Source: Ruminococcus sp.
Lineage (GTDB): Bacteria > Bacillota > Clostridia > Oscillospirales > Ruminococcaceae
Direction: 5' to 3'
Assembly: GCA_021202895.1 (NCBI GenBank)
Contig: JAJQCE010000007.1
Coordinates: forward strand, 1 to 64,000
DNA length: 64,000 bases
The notes beneath the pieces were generated by a model. That model did no database searches. It saw nothing but the letters and a program-made list of their open reading frames with translations, and was not told the DNA's origin. Shown piece after piece: positions 53,808-62,126 of the stretch. The translations under genes and the position numbers were made by a program. Each line of letters begins with the position of its first letter. The first letter of the stretch is position 1.

Positions 53808-55694
53808 TTAAACCATAAGATCGCATACTAAATTTGCAAATTCAACGGGATTTTCAATGCTGAGTCCCTCAATGAGCCTTGCCTGCGAATAGAGCAGCTT
53901 GGTGTAGTCGGCGAGCTTGTCCTTGTCGTCGGCGTAAAGTGCTTTGAGCTTTTCAAATATCGGGTGTGAAGCGTTTAGCTCAAGGCATTTTTCAGCCTTA
54001 ACCTCCTTGCCCTCGTTTTGCGGCATTGAATTAAGCACCTTTTCCATCTCAATTGTAACCTGACCCTCTGATGAAAGGCATACAGGGTGGCTCTTGAGCT
54101 TTGTCGAAAGCTTAACCGCACTAACCTTGTCGCCGAGAGTTTCTTTCATAAAGTCAAACATTTCCTTGCTTTCCTCTGAGGTTTTCTTGTTTTCTTCCTT
54201 TTCCTCATCGGTTTCAAAGTCTGCGTCTCCATCGGTGATTGACTTAAAAGGCTTGTCCTTGTAATTCATCATAACCTTAATCGCAAACTCGTCAACGTCC
54301 TGAGTGAAGTAGAGAATTTCATAGCCCTTTTCCTTGACCTTTTCAAATACCGGCAGCATTTCAATTTTCGTCTGTGATTCGCCGCAGGCATAGTAGATGC
54401 TTTCCTGCCCCTCTTTCATTCTGTCAACGTATTCTGCAAGCGTAGTTCTCTTTTCATCGTTAAATGACGAGGGGAACATCAGCAGATCCTCAAGCGTGTC
54501 CTTTGCGCTGCCGTAGCTCTGGTAAATTCCAAACTTAAATTGCAGTCCGAAAGCGTCATAGAACTTTTCATACTGCTCGCGGTCGTCCTTGAGCATTTTG
54601 GCAAGAGTGTTTTTAATCGAACGCTCAATGTTTTTCGCTATAATTTTAAGCTGTCTGTCGTGCTGAAGCATTTCACGGGAAATGTTGAGCGAGAGATCCT
54701 CTGAATCGACAAGACCCTTTACAAAGCTGAAATAGTCAGGAACTAAATCCGCACACTTTTCCATAATCATCACGCCGCTTGAATAAAGCTGCAAGCCCTT
54801 TTCGTAGTCCTTTGAATAGTAGTCAAACGGAGCGTGAGAGGGGATGTAGAGAAGCGCATCGTATGTCGCAGTCCCCTCGTTTTTGGAGTGAATGTGGGTA
54901 ATCGGCGGCATATAGTCCATAAACTTTTCGGTGTAGAAGTTGTTGTACTCCTCGTCGGTAAGCTCGTTCTTGTTCTTTTTCCAGAGCGGGGTCATAGAGT
55001 TTATAGTTTCGTTGACAATATGCTTTTCGGGCTCTGCGTTTTCGTCCTCTGGATAATGGGTGTGTTCAACGTCCATCTTTATAGGGAAGCGAATGTAGTC
55101 GGAATATTTCTTGACAAGCGTCTGAAGCTGGTACTGGTCAAGATAGCGGCTGTATTTCTCATCGTCCATATCGTCCTTTAGCGTTAATATAACGTCAGTA
55201 CCAACGCTCTCCTTTTCGCACTCCTCAATCGTGTAGCCGTCAACGCCGTTAGAAGACCATTTGTATGCCTTGTCGCTGCCAAAAGGCTTTGTGATAACTG
55301 TAACCTCCTTTGACACCATAAAGGTTGAGTAGAAGCCTACTCCGAACTGCCCGATAATGTCAATGTCGTCCGCCTCGTTGTCGTTTTTAAACGCAAGCGA
55401 ACCGCTGTTAGCGATAGTCCCCAGACAGCTGTCGAGATCCTCCTCGTTCATACCGATTCCGTTGTCTGAAATGGTAAGCGTGCCTGCCTCCTTGTCGGGA
55501 ACAATCTGAATTTCAAAATCGTCCTTGCCCATTCCTACAGAGGTGTCGGTAAGCGATTTGAAATATAGCTTGTCTATAGCGTCGCTTGCGTTTGAAATTA
55601 CCTCTCTTAAAAATATCTCCTTGTGCGTGTAAATCGAATTGATCATCATGTCCAAAAGACGCTTGGATTCCGCCTTGAACTCTCTTGTTTCCAT
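53808..55694 (-). CDS. htpG: Hsp90 chaperone HtpG
   Basis: 628 residues. The GHKL ATPase domain is seen in [41 protein letters not shown]; the middle domain in [41 protein letters not shown] 55694 follows GGAGGT on the minus strand. It has a consensus promoter and a perfect CIRCE between promoter and start, so HrcA control at heat shock is strongly suggested. hrcA is not in the window. Confidence 0.96.
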   Translation of the reverse strand: METREFKAESKRLLDMMINSIYTHKEIFLREVISNASDAIDKLYFKSLTDTSVGMGKDDFEIQIVPDKEAGTLTISDNGIGMNEEDLDSCLGTIANSGSLAFKNDNEADDIDIIGQFGVGFYSTFMVSKEVTVITKPFGSDKAYKWSSNGVDGYTIEECEKESVGTDVILTLKDDMDDEKYSRYLDQYQLQTLVKKYSDYIRFPIKMDVEHTHYPEDENAEPEKHIVNETINSMTPLWKKNKNELTDEEYNNFYTEKFMDYMPPITHIHSKNEGTATYDALLYIPSHAPFDYYSKDYEKGLQLYSSGVMIMEKCADLVPDYFSFVKGLVDSEDLSLNISREMLQHDRQLKIIAKNIERSIKNTLAKMLKDDREQYEKFYDAFGLQFKFGIYQSYGSAKDTLEDLLMFPSSFNDEKRTTLAEYVDRMKEGQESIYYACGESQTKIEMLPVFEKVKEKGYEILYFTQDVDEFAIKVMMNYKDKPFKSITDGDADFETDEEKEENKKTSEESKEMFDFMKETLGDKVSAVKLSTKLKSHPVCLSSEGQVTIEMEKVLNSMPQNEGKEVKAEKCLELNASHPIFEKLKALYADDKDKLADYTKLLYSQARLIEGLSIENPVEFANLVCDLMV

Positions 55695-55742
55695 AACTAA
55701 TTACCTCCAAAATGAAATTTACTCTTGTTAGAATCATCATTT

Positions 55743-55769
55743 TTAGCACTCTTAACACTAGAGTGCTAA
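55743..55769. promoter_or_regulatory. CIRCE element (HrcA operator) upstream of htpG
   Basis: TTAGCACTC (55743-55751), nine bases, GAGTGCTAA (55761-55769): both half-sites match the CIRCE consensus in all nine positions. It lies between the minus-strand -10 (55786-55781) and the htpG start, near the expected transcription start, where bound HrcA would block RNA polymerase. Confidence 0.95.
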
Positions 55770-55780
55770 ATCTATATATT

Positions 55781-55809
55781 ATTATACACTTGCCTTTTAA
55801 AAATTGCAA
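55781..55809 (-). promoter_or_regulatory. Promoter of htpG
   Basis: On the minus strand: TTGCAA (55809-55804), 17 bp, TATAAT (55786-55781), just upstream of the CIRCE. Confidence 0.85.
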
Positions 55810-55872
55810 GTGATGTAACACAATCAGTCGTTTTTGTTTACAATTTATTATTATTTATCTTGCCAAATTGAT

Positions 55873-55901
55873 TTGTGTTTTGTGAGATATTATGATATAA
55901 T
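55873..55901 (+). promoter_or_regulatory. Probable promoter of metF
   Basis: TTGTGT (55873-55878) and TATAAT (55896-55901) with 17-bp spacing. A leader of about 105 nt follows before metF; I recognised no SAM or T-box riboswitch in it. Confidence 0.65.
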
Positions 55902-56013
55902 AAATATATAGTGTTATGTTGCTCTGCTTGCGCTCTAAATAAGTATATAGATATATCGTACCGACTTTGTCGCTGTTTATGCGGGGCAAGCTTTATGAAA
56001 GGATAGATTTAAA

Positions 56014-56877
56014 ATGCAGATGAAGGGTCTGTTTAATAATGGACACACAACTTTTTCAATAGAGATTTTTCCGCCTAAAAAGCCAGGAACAATTGAAGAT
56101 GTATATACCACGCTTGACGGATTGTCGAATATAAATCCCAGCTTTATAAGCTGTACATACGGAGCAGGTGGAAATTCTGGCGATGCGACTACTATTGATA
56201 TTTGTTCGATAATTAAGGAAAAGTACGGGATTTTGCCGATAGCTCACCTTACCTGTGTCGGCAATACAAAGGAAACGATAGATGAGGCGATAAGAAAGCT
56301 TGACGAGGCGTCGATTACTAATGTTTTGGCTTTAAGGGGCGATATAAGCGAGAGAGCAGGCTTAAGCGAGGACTTTAAGCACGCTTCGGATCTGATAGTT
56401 TATCTCAAGGAGAAAGCTCCGCAGCTTAATATTTCAGCCGCCTGTTATCCGGAGGTTCACCCCGACAGCGAATCGGTTGTTTCTGATATACTCTATATGA
56501 AGCAAAAAGAGGAGTGCGGAGCGGAGCATTTTATGTCGCAGCTTTTCTTTGACAACGAGGATTTCTACAGCTTTTGGGAGAAAACGCAGATTGCAGGGAT
56601 TAAAAGCCCGATAGAGGCAGGGATTATGCCTGTTACAAGCAAGGCGGGGATTTTGAGAATGGTGTCGATGTGCGGCGCAAGTATACCTAAGAAGCTTTCG
56701 AGGATACTTAACAAGTACGAGAACAATCCGCAGGCTTTTTCGGATGCCTGTATAGCTTATGCGATAGATCAGATTTCGGATCTTGTTGCAAACGATGTTG
56801 ACGGTATACATTTGTATTCGATGAATAAGCCTGAAGCTGCACAGAGAATATATAACGCAGTTAAGAATCTTTTGTAA
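56014..56877 (+). CDS. metF: Methylenetetrahydrofolate reductase
   Basis: 287 residues, TIM-barrel flavoprotein. FSIEIFPPKKPG with the catalytic Glu at the N-terminus, FISCTYGAGGNSGDAT, HLTCVGNT, NVLALRGD, and AEHFMSQLFFDNEDF are signatures. It makes 5-methyl-THF for methionine synthesis; in acetogens a related form serves the Wood-Ljungdahl pathway, but no such neighbours are here. Start ATG 56014, AAAGGA at 10 nt. Confidence 0.94.
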   Translation: MQMKGLFNNGHTTFSIEIFPPKKPGTIEDVYTTLDGLSNINPSFISCTYGAGGNSGDATTIDICSIIKEKYGILPIAHLTCVGNTKETIDEAIRKLDEASITNVLALRGDISERAGLSEDFKHASDLIVYLKEKAPQLNISAACYPEVHPDSESVVSDILYMKQKEECGAEHFMSQLFFDNEDFYSFWEKTQIAGIKSPIEAGIMPVTSKAGILRMVSMCGASIPKKLSRILNKYENNPQAFSDACIAYAIDQISDLVANDVDGIHLYSMNKPEAAQRIYNAVKNLL

Positions 56878-56903
56878 GTAACATTTTTTTAAGAAAGGAA
56901 ACC

Positions 56904-57998
56904 ATGGATAATTTTAACGGATATGCAAGCGGAAGCTTTAACTATAATCCGAATGATGATTACGAATTTCAGCGCAGAGAGGCACAGAGGCAGGAAGCCT
57001 GCAAGGCTGAAAGAAGGAAGCTGTTTAAAAACGCATCCTTTTTAGGTGTGCTGCTGATACTCTATAATGTATTTAACTACGTCTATCTCTACCTCTTTTA
57101 CATTCTGACATATGTAAAATATCACGGCGGATTTACGCTTGACATCAGTGAGGTTACAAGCTATCTTGTTGGTGAGCAGGCGGAGCTTGTCAGCTCGTCG
57201 GCGTATTCTATGACGGCGAATTTGTTTTTGGTGCTGATGAGCCTTGTGACAATACTTATTATAGCGCAGTGCTTTATGAGAATTGGCATAATGGATATGC
57301 TCATGCCGTATAAGCATTGCTTTAAGCAGGGAGCTAAATGGATGCCTGCCTGCCTGTTTATAAACGTGGTACTCAGTATAATAGTCGGAATAGTCGTTGA
57401 AATGTTTGAAGAGAGCGGAGTGACGGTACCTGAATCGGATTTCACAATAACCGAGCAGACTACCTATGCGGTGGTTATTCAGCTTATTTACGTCTGCATA
57501 GCAGGACCGATTGTCGAGGAGGTTATTTACAGAGGCTTGGTTATCAAGCTTTTAGCGCCATATGGCAAGGGGATAGCGATATTCTTTTCAGCGCTCTCAT
57601 TCGGACTAATGCACGGCAACGTTTCGCAGGCAATACCTGCATTTTGCGGCGGACTTGTCTATGCGATGGTGGCGGTTAAGTATAACAGCATAGTTCCGAC
57701 CATTGTCATACATTTTCTAAACAATCTGCTTGCGAGTATAACCGATATAGGCGATGTGTTTAACTTTGACGGAGCGTATACTATTTATAACATCTGTACA
57801 ATTGCGGTAATGATTGCAGGGCTGTATGTTATTATGGTTAATCTTGATGAGCTTAAAAACGACATAAAGAAAAGCGAGCCTGTCTGCGCTCTGCCGTCTG
57901 GAGCAAGAACTAAGGCTTTGTATACAAACATATTTGTGATAATATATCTGCTCATGCTTGTGTGGAGCTTTGTTGAGAGCTTCATTTATTACAACTAG
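56904..57998 (+). CDS. CPBP-family intramembrane metalloprotease
   Basis: 364 residues with about eight hydrophobic segments. The CPBP (CAAX protease/bacteriocin self-protection) motifs are complete: EEVIYRG (Glu205-206), FGLMHGN (His237) and HFLNN (near 269). The N-terminal 50 residues are polar, with a charged stretch (YEFQRREAQRQEACKAERRKL). Family members cleave membrane substrates or give immunity to peptides; the substrate here is unknown. Start ATG 56904 after AGAAAGGA. It lies 27 bp after metF and 12 bp before the next gene. Confidence 0.88.
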   Translation: MDNFNGYASGSFNYNPNDDYEFQRREAQRQEACKAERRKLFKNASFLGVLLILYNVFNYVYLYLFYILTYVKYHGGFTLDISEVTSYLVGEQAELVSSSAYSMTANLFLVLMSLVTILIIAQCFMRIGIMDMLMPYKHCFKQGAKWMPACLFINVVLSIIVGIVVEMFEESGVTVPESDFTITEQTTYAVVIQLIYVCIAGPIVEEVIYRGLVIKLLAPYGKGIAIFFSALSFGLMHGNVSQAIPAFCGGLVYAMVAVKYNSIVPTIVIHFLNNLLASITDIGDVFNFDGAYTIYNICTIAVMIAGLYVIMVNLDELKNDIKKSEPVCALPSGARTKALYTNIFVIIYLLMLVWSFVESFIYYN

Positions 57999-58009
57999 GG
58001 GGACTAAGA

Positions 58010-58618
58010 ATGGATTTTCAGCTTCCGATTGGAATCTATATAGAAAATACAGACGGCTTGTGCAATGCGTATGAGCGAAAATCAGGAGAGCTTTCTGCGG
58101 TTTTGAGTGCAGAGCTTCTGGAGGATTTTCTTTACAGCTATTTAAAGCTGATAGATGAGCCGATATTCTTTTTCCTGGAGCTGCCGTGTAGTGATACGGA
58201 GGAAAAGGAGCTTGGAGAAACGGACGGATACCATTACAAGCTCTACTATCTTGACAACTGCACACGTGAGGTCGCAGGAGCGATTCTTAAGTGCTACGGT
58301 TCTATGCTTGTAAACGATGGGCTTTGCCGCTTCGGATTTGGTTCAAACGACAGCGATGACGAGGTCTACATTCAAAGCTACAAGGTTATAGGTGTTTTCA
58401 GTGAAAGCGAGAGCGTGCTTGACAAGACTGCGGCAGTGCTTGAGCGTCTGGGTGCAGTTAAAAAGGAGAGTATTGTTACGCCTTGGGATTTGCTTAGCAA
58501 GGACAATGTTGGAGAGTGTGTCTGCATTGACGAGGAAGGCTTTGCGGTGTACGATATTCCGAAGCTTCTTGAAGAAGTGGGAATGTACTTTGACAAAATA
58601 GTAAGCGATAGCTTGTAA
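58010..58618 (+). CDS. Hypothetical soluble protein
   Basis: 202 residues, acidic, with no signal peptide or membrane segment. I recognise no family. The sequence alternates acidic helices (SAELLEDFLYSYLKL) with beta-like segments (YHYKLYYLDN, GLCRFGFGSNDSDDEVYIQSYKVIGVFS), suggesting a compact alpha/beta domain. Start ATG 58010 after AGGGGGA. It lies tightly between the CPBP protease gene and cdaA, so it is likely cotranscribed; a link to either is unproven. Confidence 0.75.
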   Translation: MDFQLPIGIYIENTDGLCNAYERKSGELSAVLSAELLEDFLYSYLKLIDEPIFFFLELPCSDTEEKELGETDGYHYKLYYLDNCTREVAGAILKCYGSMLVNDGLCRFGFGSNDSDDEVYIQSYKVIGVFSESESVLDKTAAVLERLGAVKKESIVTPWDLLSKDNVGECVCIDEEGFAVYDIPKLLEEVGMYFDKIVSDSL

Positions 58619-58649
58619 CTAAAAATAAGTGAAAGGAGCGTGAGGGAAA

Positions 58650-59540
58650 ATGCTTGATACGATAAGCAGCTTTGGCGATTTGCTTGATTCAATATGGGGC
58701 GTGTTTATTTCTATAGGCTTAAACGATATAGTTGACATAGTTATTTTGTCGTTTATTATTTATCATGCGATAAAGCTGATAAGAGAAACCCGTGCGCTTC
58801 AGCTTGTTCAGGGTATTTTACTGCTGGTTGTTTTCTACCTCATCGCAATGTTTTTCGAGCTTCAGACTATACGCTATATTCTTAAAATGCTGTTCCAGTG
58901 GGGAATAGTAGCGGTTGTTATACTTTTCCAGCCGGAGCTTAGGCGAATTATCGAAAAGCTTGGACGAACGCAGATTACAGACTTGGCTTTTGTACCGAGT
59001 ACGGACAATGGCAATGCGGAGGAGCTTTGGTCTGAGGCAATCGACGCTATTTGTCAGGCGGCTCAGGAGCTTGCTTCCACCTGCACGGGTGCGCTGATTA
59101 TCTGTGAGAGAAAGGTGCGCTTAGGCGAGCAGATCGCAACGGGAACTGTACTTGACTGCACGCCTAGTGCGGCGGTCTTTGGTAATATATTTTATCCGAA
59201 CACACCGCTTCATGACGGTGCGGTTATAATGCGAGACGGCAAGATTTTAGCGGCAGGCTGCTTTTTGCCGAAGCCGCAGAAGGAGGAGCTTATCGCAAAG
59301 CAGCTAGGCTCGCGGCACAGAGCTGCAATAGGAATGAGCGAGAACAGCGATGCGATAGTTATAGTTGTCAGCGAGGAAACGGGAACAATTTCAGTTGCGG
59401 AGAACGGAGAGCTTACAAGGGGCTTTTCAAAGGACAGCCTTGCGAAGCTTTTGAGAAAGCGGCTGATTCCTGAAGCACAGACGCAGGGAGCTCCGACAGG
59501 ATTTGCGGGGAGGGTGATTTCTAAATGGAAAAAACAATAG
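58650..59540 (+). CDS. cdaA: Diadenylate cyclase CdaA (c-di-AMP synthase)
   Basis: 296 residues. Three N-terminal membrane segments (within about residues 20-95) are followed by the DAC domain with PLHDGAVIM (Asp near 189) and LGSRHRAAIGMSENSDAIVIVVSEETG. It joins two ATP into cyclic di-AMP, which controls potassium, osmolytes and cell wall. Start ATG 58650 after AAAGGAG. Its 3' end overlaps cdaR by 16 bp. glmM, the common third partner, is not next here. Confidence 0.95.
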   Translation: MLDTISSFGDLLDSIWGVFISIGLNDIVDIVILSFIIYHAIKLIRETRALQLVQGILLLVVFYLIAMFFELQTIRYILKMLFQWGIVAVVILFQPELRRIIEKLGRTQITDLAFVPSTDNGNAEELWSEAIDAICQAAQELASTCTGALIICERKVRLGEQIATGTVLDCTPSAAVFGNIFYPNTPLHDGAVIMRDGKILAAGCFLPKPQKEELIAKQLGSRHRAAIGMSENSDAIVIVVSEETGTISVAENGELTRGFSKDSLAKLLRKRLIPEAQTQGAPTGFAGRVISKWKKQ

Positions 59541-60859
59541 AAAAAAAGAATCGCCATATCTGCCGCAAGGGAGATCCACTGTCTGATTTCGTGCTTAAAA
59601 TTCTTGCGGTGATTATAGCGGTTATAATATGGTTTTCGCTGTCAATTACTCAGTATCCGACTGTGAACAAGACGATAACTCAGGTGCCTGTTGACTTTTC
59701 GATGAGCGGAACTACTGCTGAAAGCAAGGGACTTAGCGCAATTGGCTATCAGGATATAACGGTTGACGTTGAGATTCAGGGAATGAACTATGAAATTGGC
59801 ACCTATACCGAAAACGACCTTACGGCAACGGTTAATCTTGATTCGGTTACAAAAGAGGGAACCTATGACCTTGAGATTTCTGTTAAATCCTCTCACACCA
59901 CTGACCAGTGTACGATAATTTCCGTCACTCCTGATACAGTGGAGGTTCAGTTTGACTTTATTGAAACGACAAGTATTCCTGTTACGTCAGTTGCTCCGAA
60001 TGTCAGTGCGGAGGAGGGCTACACGCTGATGGAAACCTCCGTTTCGCCGAGCGAGATTGAAATTGAGGGCGCAGAAAACGACCTTGAGGAGATAGATAAG
60101 GTTGTTGCGGTTTACAACAATACGATGACAATTGCAGAGGACACTACTGTCACGGCTGATTCGCTTGTTTTCTATGACGCAGACGACAACATTCTCGATT
60201 CGTCCGCATATACGCTGGAGGATGACGACGTGGATTTGACTTTTGTTGTGTATAAAAAGGTTACGGCAATGTTCGAGGTGGACTTTACCGATACGCCGCC
60301 TGGCTTTGATGTTGATTCGCTGCCGTATACATTGTCGCAGGAGAGCTTGCAGATTATAAGCTCGCAGCTTGACGATCCTGCCGAAAAGACGGTTAAGCTT
60401 AATTCGATTGCACTGTACGAGGTGACAAGAGGCAAGACCTTTATCACGCAGGTGGATTCACTTCTTAGCGCAAGTGAGGTGAACCAGTCCGGAGTTGAGC
60501 AGATTGAGGTAAGCTTTGATTTCAGCGACTACGACCAAAAGACGTTTACGCTTACTGAGGACGACATTACCTTTGTAAATTCTCCGTCAGGCAAGACGGT
60601 GACGCTTGACAATGAGCAGATTTCAAATGTTACGATTTTCGGACCGTCGGACGTGATTGACGAGATGGAAGACTCCGACCTGACGGCTGAAATTGACCTA
60701 AGCGATGTTTCAGTGAACGGCTCTGCTTCCTATGAGGTGGTTATCTACTCAAAAAGGTACAATAACGTTTGGAATATCGGCACGAGAGAAGCCGTGGTGA
60801 CTGTTGCTGACGAGGTTGAAAGCGAGGACGATAGTGACGAAAGCAGCGAAAGCGAATAA
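59525..60859 (+). CDS. cdaR: CdaR, YbbR-domain regulator of CdaA
   Basis: 444 residues. One membrane segment near the N-terminus (about 22-42, FVLKILAVIIAVIIWFSLSI) followed by about four YbbR repeats outside the membrane (for example VNKTITQVPVDFSMSG and TIFGPSDVIDEMEDSDLTAEIDLSDV). The C-terminus is Asp/Ser/Glu-rich. CdaR modulates the cyclase. It overlaps cdaA by 16 bp and trmO by 26 bp, both on the same strand. Confidence 0.92.
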   Translation: MEKTIEKKNRHICRKGDPLSDFVLKILAVIIAVIIWFSLSITQYPTVNKTITQVPVDFSMSGTTAESKGLSAIGYQDITVDVEIQGMNYEIGTYTENDLTATVNLDSVTKEGTYDLEISVKSSHTTDQCTIISVTPDTVEVQFDFIETTSIPVTSVAPNVSAEEGYTLMETSVSPSEIEIEGAENDLEEIDKVVAVYNNTMTIAEDTTVTADSLVFYDADDNILDSSAYTLEDDDVDLTFVVYKKVTAMFEVDFTDTPPGFDVDSLPYTLSQESLQIISSQLDDPAEKTVKLNSIALYEVTRGKTFITQVDSLLSASEVNQSGVEQIEVSFDFSDYDQKTFTLTEDDITFVNSPSGKTVTLDNEQISNVTIFGPSDVIDEMEDSDLTAEIDLSDVSVNGSASYEVVIYSKRYNNVWNIGTREAVVTVADEVESEDDSDESSESE

Positions 60860-61532
60860 CGAAGTAACGTTTGAGGTAATAGCGCACATTCACAGCGACT
60901 TTAAAAGCAAATTCGGTGCGCCAAGACAGAGCGGACTTGTCGAGGAGCTTTCAGCGCAGATTGTCTTTGAGCCGAGGTTTTCCTCCGAGCTTCCCTTTAG
61001 GGGAATTGAGCAGTATTCGCACCTGTGGCTTGTGTGGCAGTTTTCGCTCTCTGACGCTTCAAAATCGCTTACCGTGCGCCCTCCAAGACTTGGCGGAAAT
61101 AAGCGCATGGGAGTTTTCGCAACCCGCTCGCCGTTTCGCCCTAACCCTATCGGGCTTTCCTGCGTCAGACTTAAGGCTGTTAGCTTTGATGAGCGGCTGG
61201 GAACGGTGCTTGAGGTGAGCGGTGCGGACTTGATTGACGGCACGCCGATTCTTGACATTAAGCCTTATATAAAGTACACAGATTGCAGAGAGGACGCTGT
61301 CAGCGGTTTTGCTAGAAAACCGACACAAATTAAGGTTGAAGCGCCTGACAAGCTACTTGAACGTGTGAGCGAGGACAAGAGAGCGGCACTGCTCAGGGTG
61401 CTTGCCTTAGATCCAAGACCTGCGTATCATGACGATCCGAATCGCATTTACGGCTTTGGCTTCGCTGATTACGAGGTGAAATTTAAGGTAGACGGCGAGT
61501 TGCTCACTGTAGTTGACATTAAAATAGATTAA
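60834..61532 (+). CDS. trmO: TrmO-like tRNA N6-methyltransferase (TsaA/YaeB family)
   Basis: 232 residues. HIHSDFKSKFGAPRQSGLVEELSAQIVFEP, HLWLVWQFS, RPPRLGGNKRMGVFATRSPFRPNPIGLS and LDIKPYIKYTD are hallmarks of TrmO, which methylates t6A37 in tRNA using SAM. I choose GTG 60834 because GAGGA (60824-60828) is 5 nt upstream; earlier TTG codons at 60804 and 60816 lie deeper in cdaR. It overlaps the end of cdaR by 26 bp in a different frame. Confidence 0.92.
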   Translation: MTKAAKANNEVTFEVIAHIHSDFKSKFGAPRQSGLVEELSAQIVFEPRFSSELPFRGIEQYSHLWLVWQFSLSDASKSLTVRPPRLGGNKRMGVFATRSPFRPNPIGLSCVRLKAVSFDERLGTVLEVSGADLIDGTPILDIKPYIKYTDCREDAVSGFARKPTQIKVEAPDKLLERVSEDKRAALLRVLALDPRPAYHDDPNRIYGFGFADYEVKFKVDGELLTVVDIKID

Positions 61533-61559
61533 AGCGATTGGTTTCCCAGTCGCTTTTTT
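61531..61559 (+). terminator. Terminator after trmO
   Basis: AAAGCGATTGG / CCAGTCGCTTT stem (61531-61541 / 61546-61556) with one G-U pair and a TTTC loop, then T to 61559. It begins inside the stop codon of trmO. Confidence 0.88.
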
Positions 61560-61645
61560 GTTTTGCAAACCTTAAAAAAATTGGTGGTTTTGCACTAATA
61601 TTTACTTTAAATTTTGTGAAAAGATACGAAAATAATAATTTTGTG

Positions 61646-61674
61646 TTGACAAAAGCAAATATCTATGTTATAAT
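61646..61674 (+). promoter_or_regulatory. Consensus promoter of a small secreted protein gene
   Basis: Perfect TTGACA (61646-61651) and perfect TATAAT (61669-61674) with 17-bp spacing. A promoter this good usually needs an operator; one follows directly. Confidence 0.9.
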
Positions 61675-61705
61675 CTAATATATCAGGTATAACTGATATA
61701 TTAGA
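61674..61705. promoter_or_regulatory. Perfect 13-bp palindromic operator at the transcription start
   Basis: Half-site TCTAATATATCAG (61674-61686), spacer GTATAA, then its exact complement (61693-61705). It begins on the last base of the -10 and covers the expected transcription start near 61681, the classic place for a dimeric repressor. As RNA it would also fold into a hairpin at the 5' end. No regulator gene adjoins it, so the protein that binds is unknown. Confidence 0.85.
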
Positions 61706-61729
61706 AATATTTTTAAGGAGTTGATTTAA

Positions 61730-62113
61730 ATTAAAATCAAAAAAATGTTAGTAGCTGTGTCAACAGCAATAGTAATGGGAGTAAGCATGATGAGTATGGG
61801 AACTAGTGCCTATTCAGGCACTATCAGTCTGCGTTATGTATCAGGTGCATCATCAAGCAACAAACTCACCAATTCTTGGACGTATTATACAACTAAAACG
61901 ACGCAAACTATGACAATCTCATCACTTAGAAAAACCAGTTCATCTTCGGGGTACACTGTTTTTAATCCAATGGGGATTTCTGGCAGTTCGACTTCAGCAG
62001 CTACATTTACAAAGTCAGGAGTTAAAACAGGTGTTCAAATAACAGCAAATGCTAAGTTGACGAACTATGCATCTTCTTCATATGTTTACGCTTCTGGTTC
62101 GGTTTCAGGATGA
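61730..62113 (+). CDS. Small secreted Ser/Thr-rich protein, probable ATT start
   Basis: About 127 residues. AAGGAG (61715-61720) is 9 nt before ATT 61730, which directly follows a TAA. From there the protein starts IKIKK then MLVAVSTAIVMGVSMMSMGTSA, a proper signal peptide with a basic n-region and AxA-like cleavage. The first ATG, 61745, is 24 nt from the ribosome site and would lose all the lysines. The mature part (about 100 residues) is Ser/Thr/Tyr-rich with no Cys and looks beta-rich. Function unknown. It has its own promoter and operator and lies 13 bp before a lipoprotein gene. Confidence 0.7.
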   Translation: MKIKKMLVAVSTAIVMGVSMMSMGTSAYSGTISLRYVSGASSSNKLTNSWTYYTTKTTQTMTISSLRKTSSSSGYTVFNPMGISGSSTSAATFTKSGVKTGVQITANAKLTNYASSSYVYASGSVSG

Positions 62114-62126
62114 TAAAGGAGTTTTT

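Noticed and set aside
55902..56013. Possible SAM or T-box riboswitch before metF
   Set aside because: The leader is only about 105 nt and shows none of the conserved cores I know for these elements.
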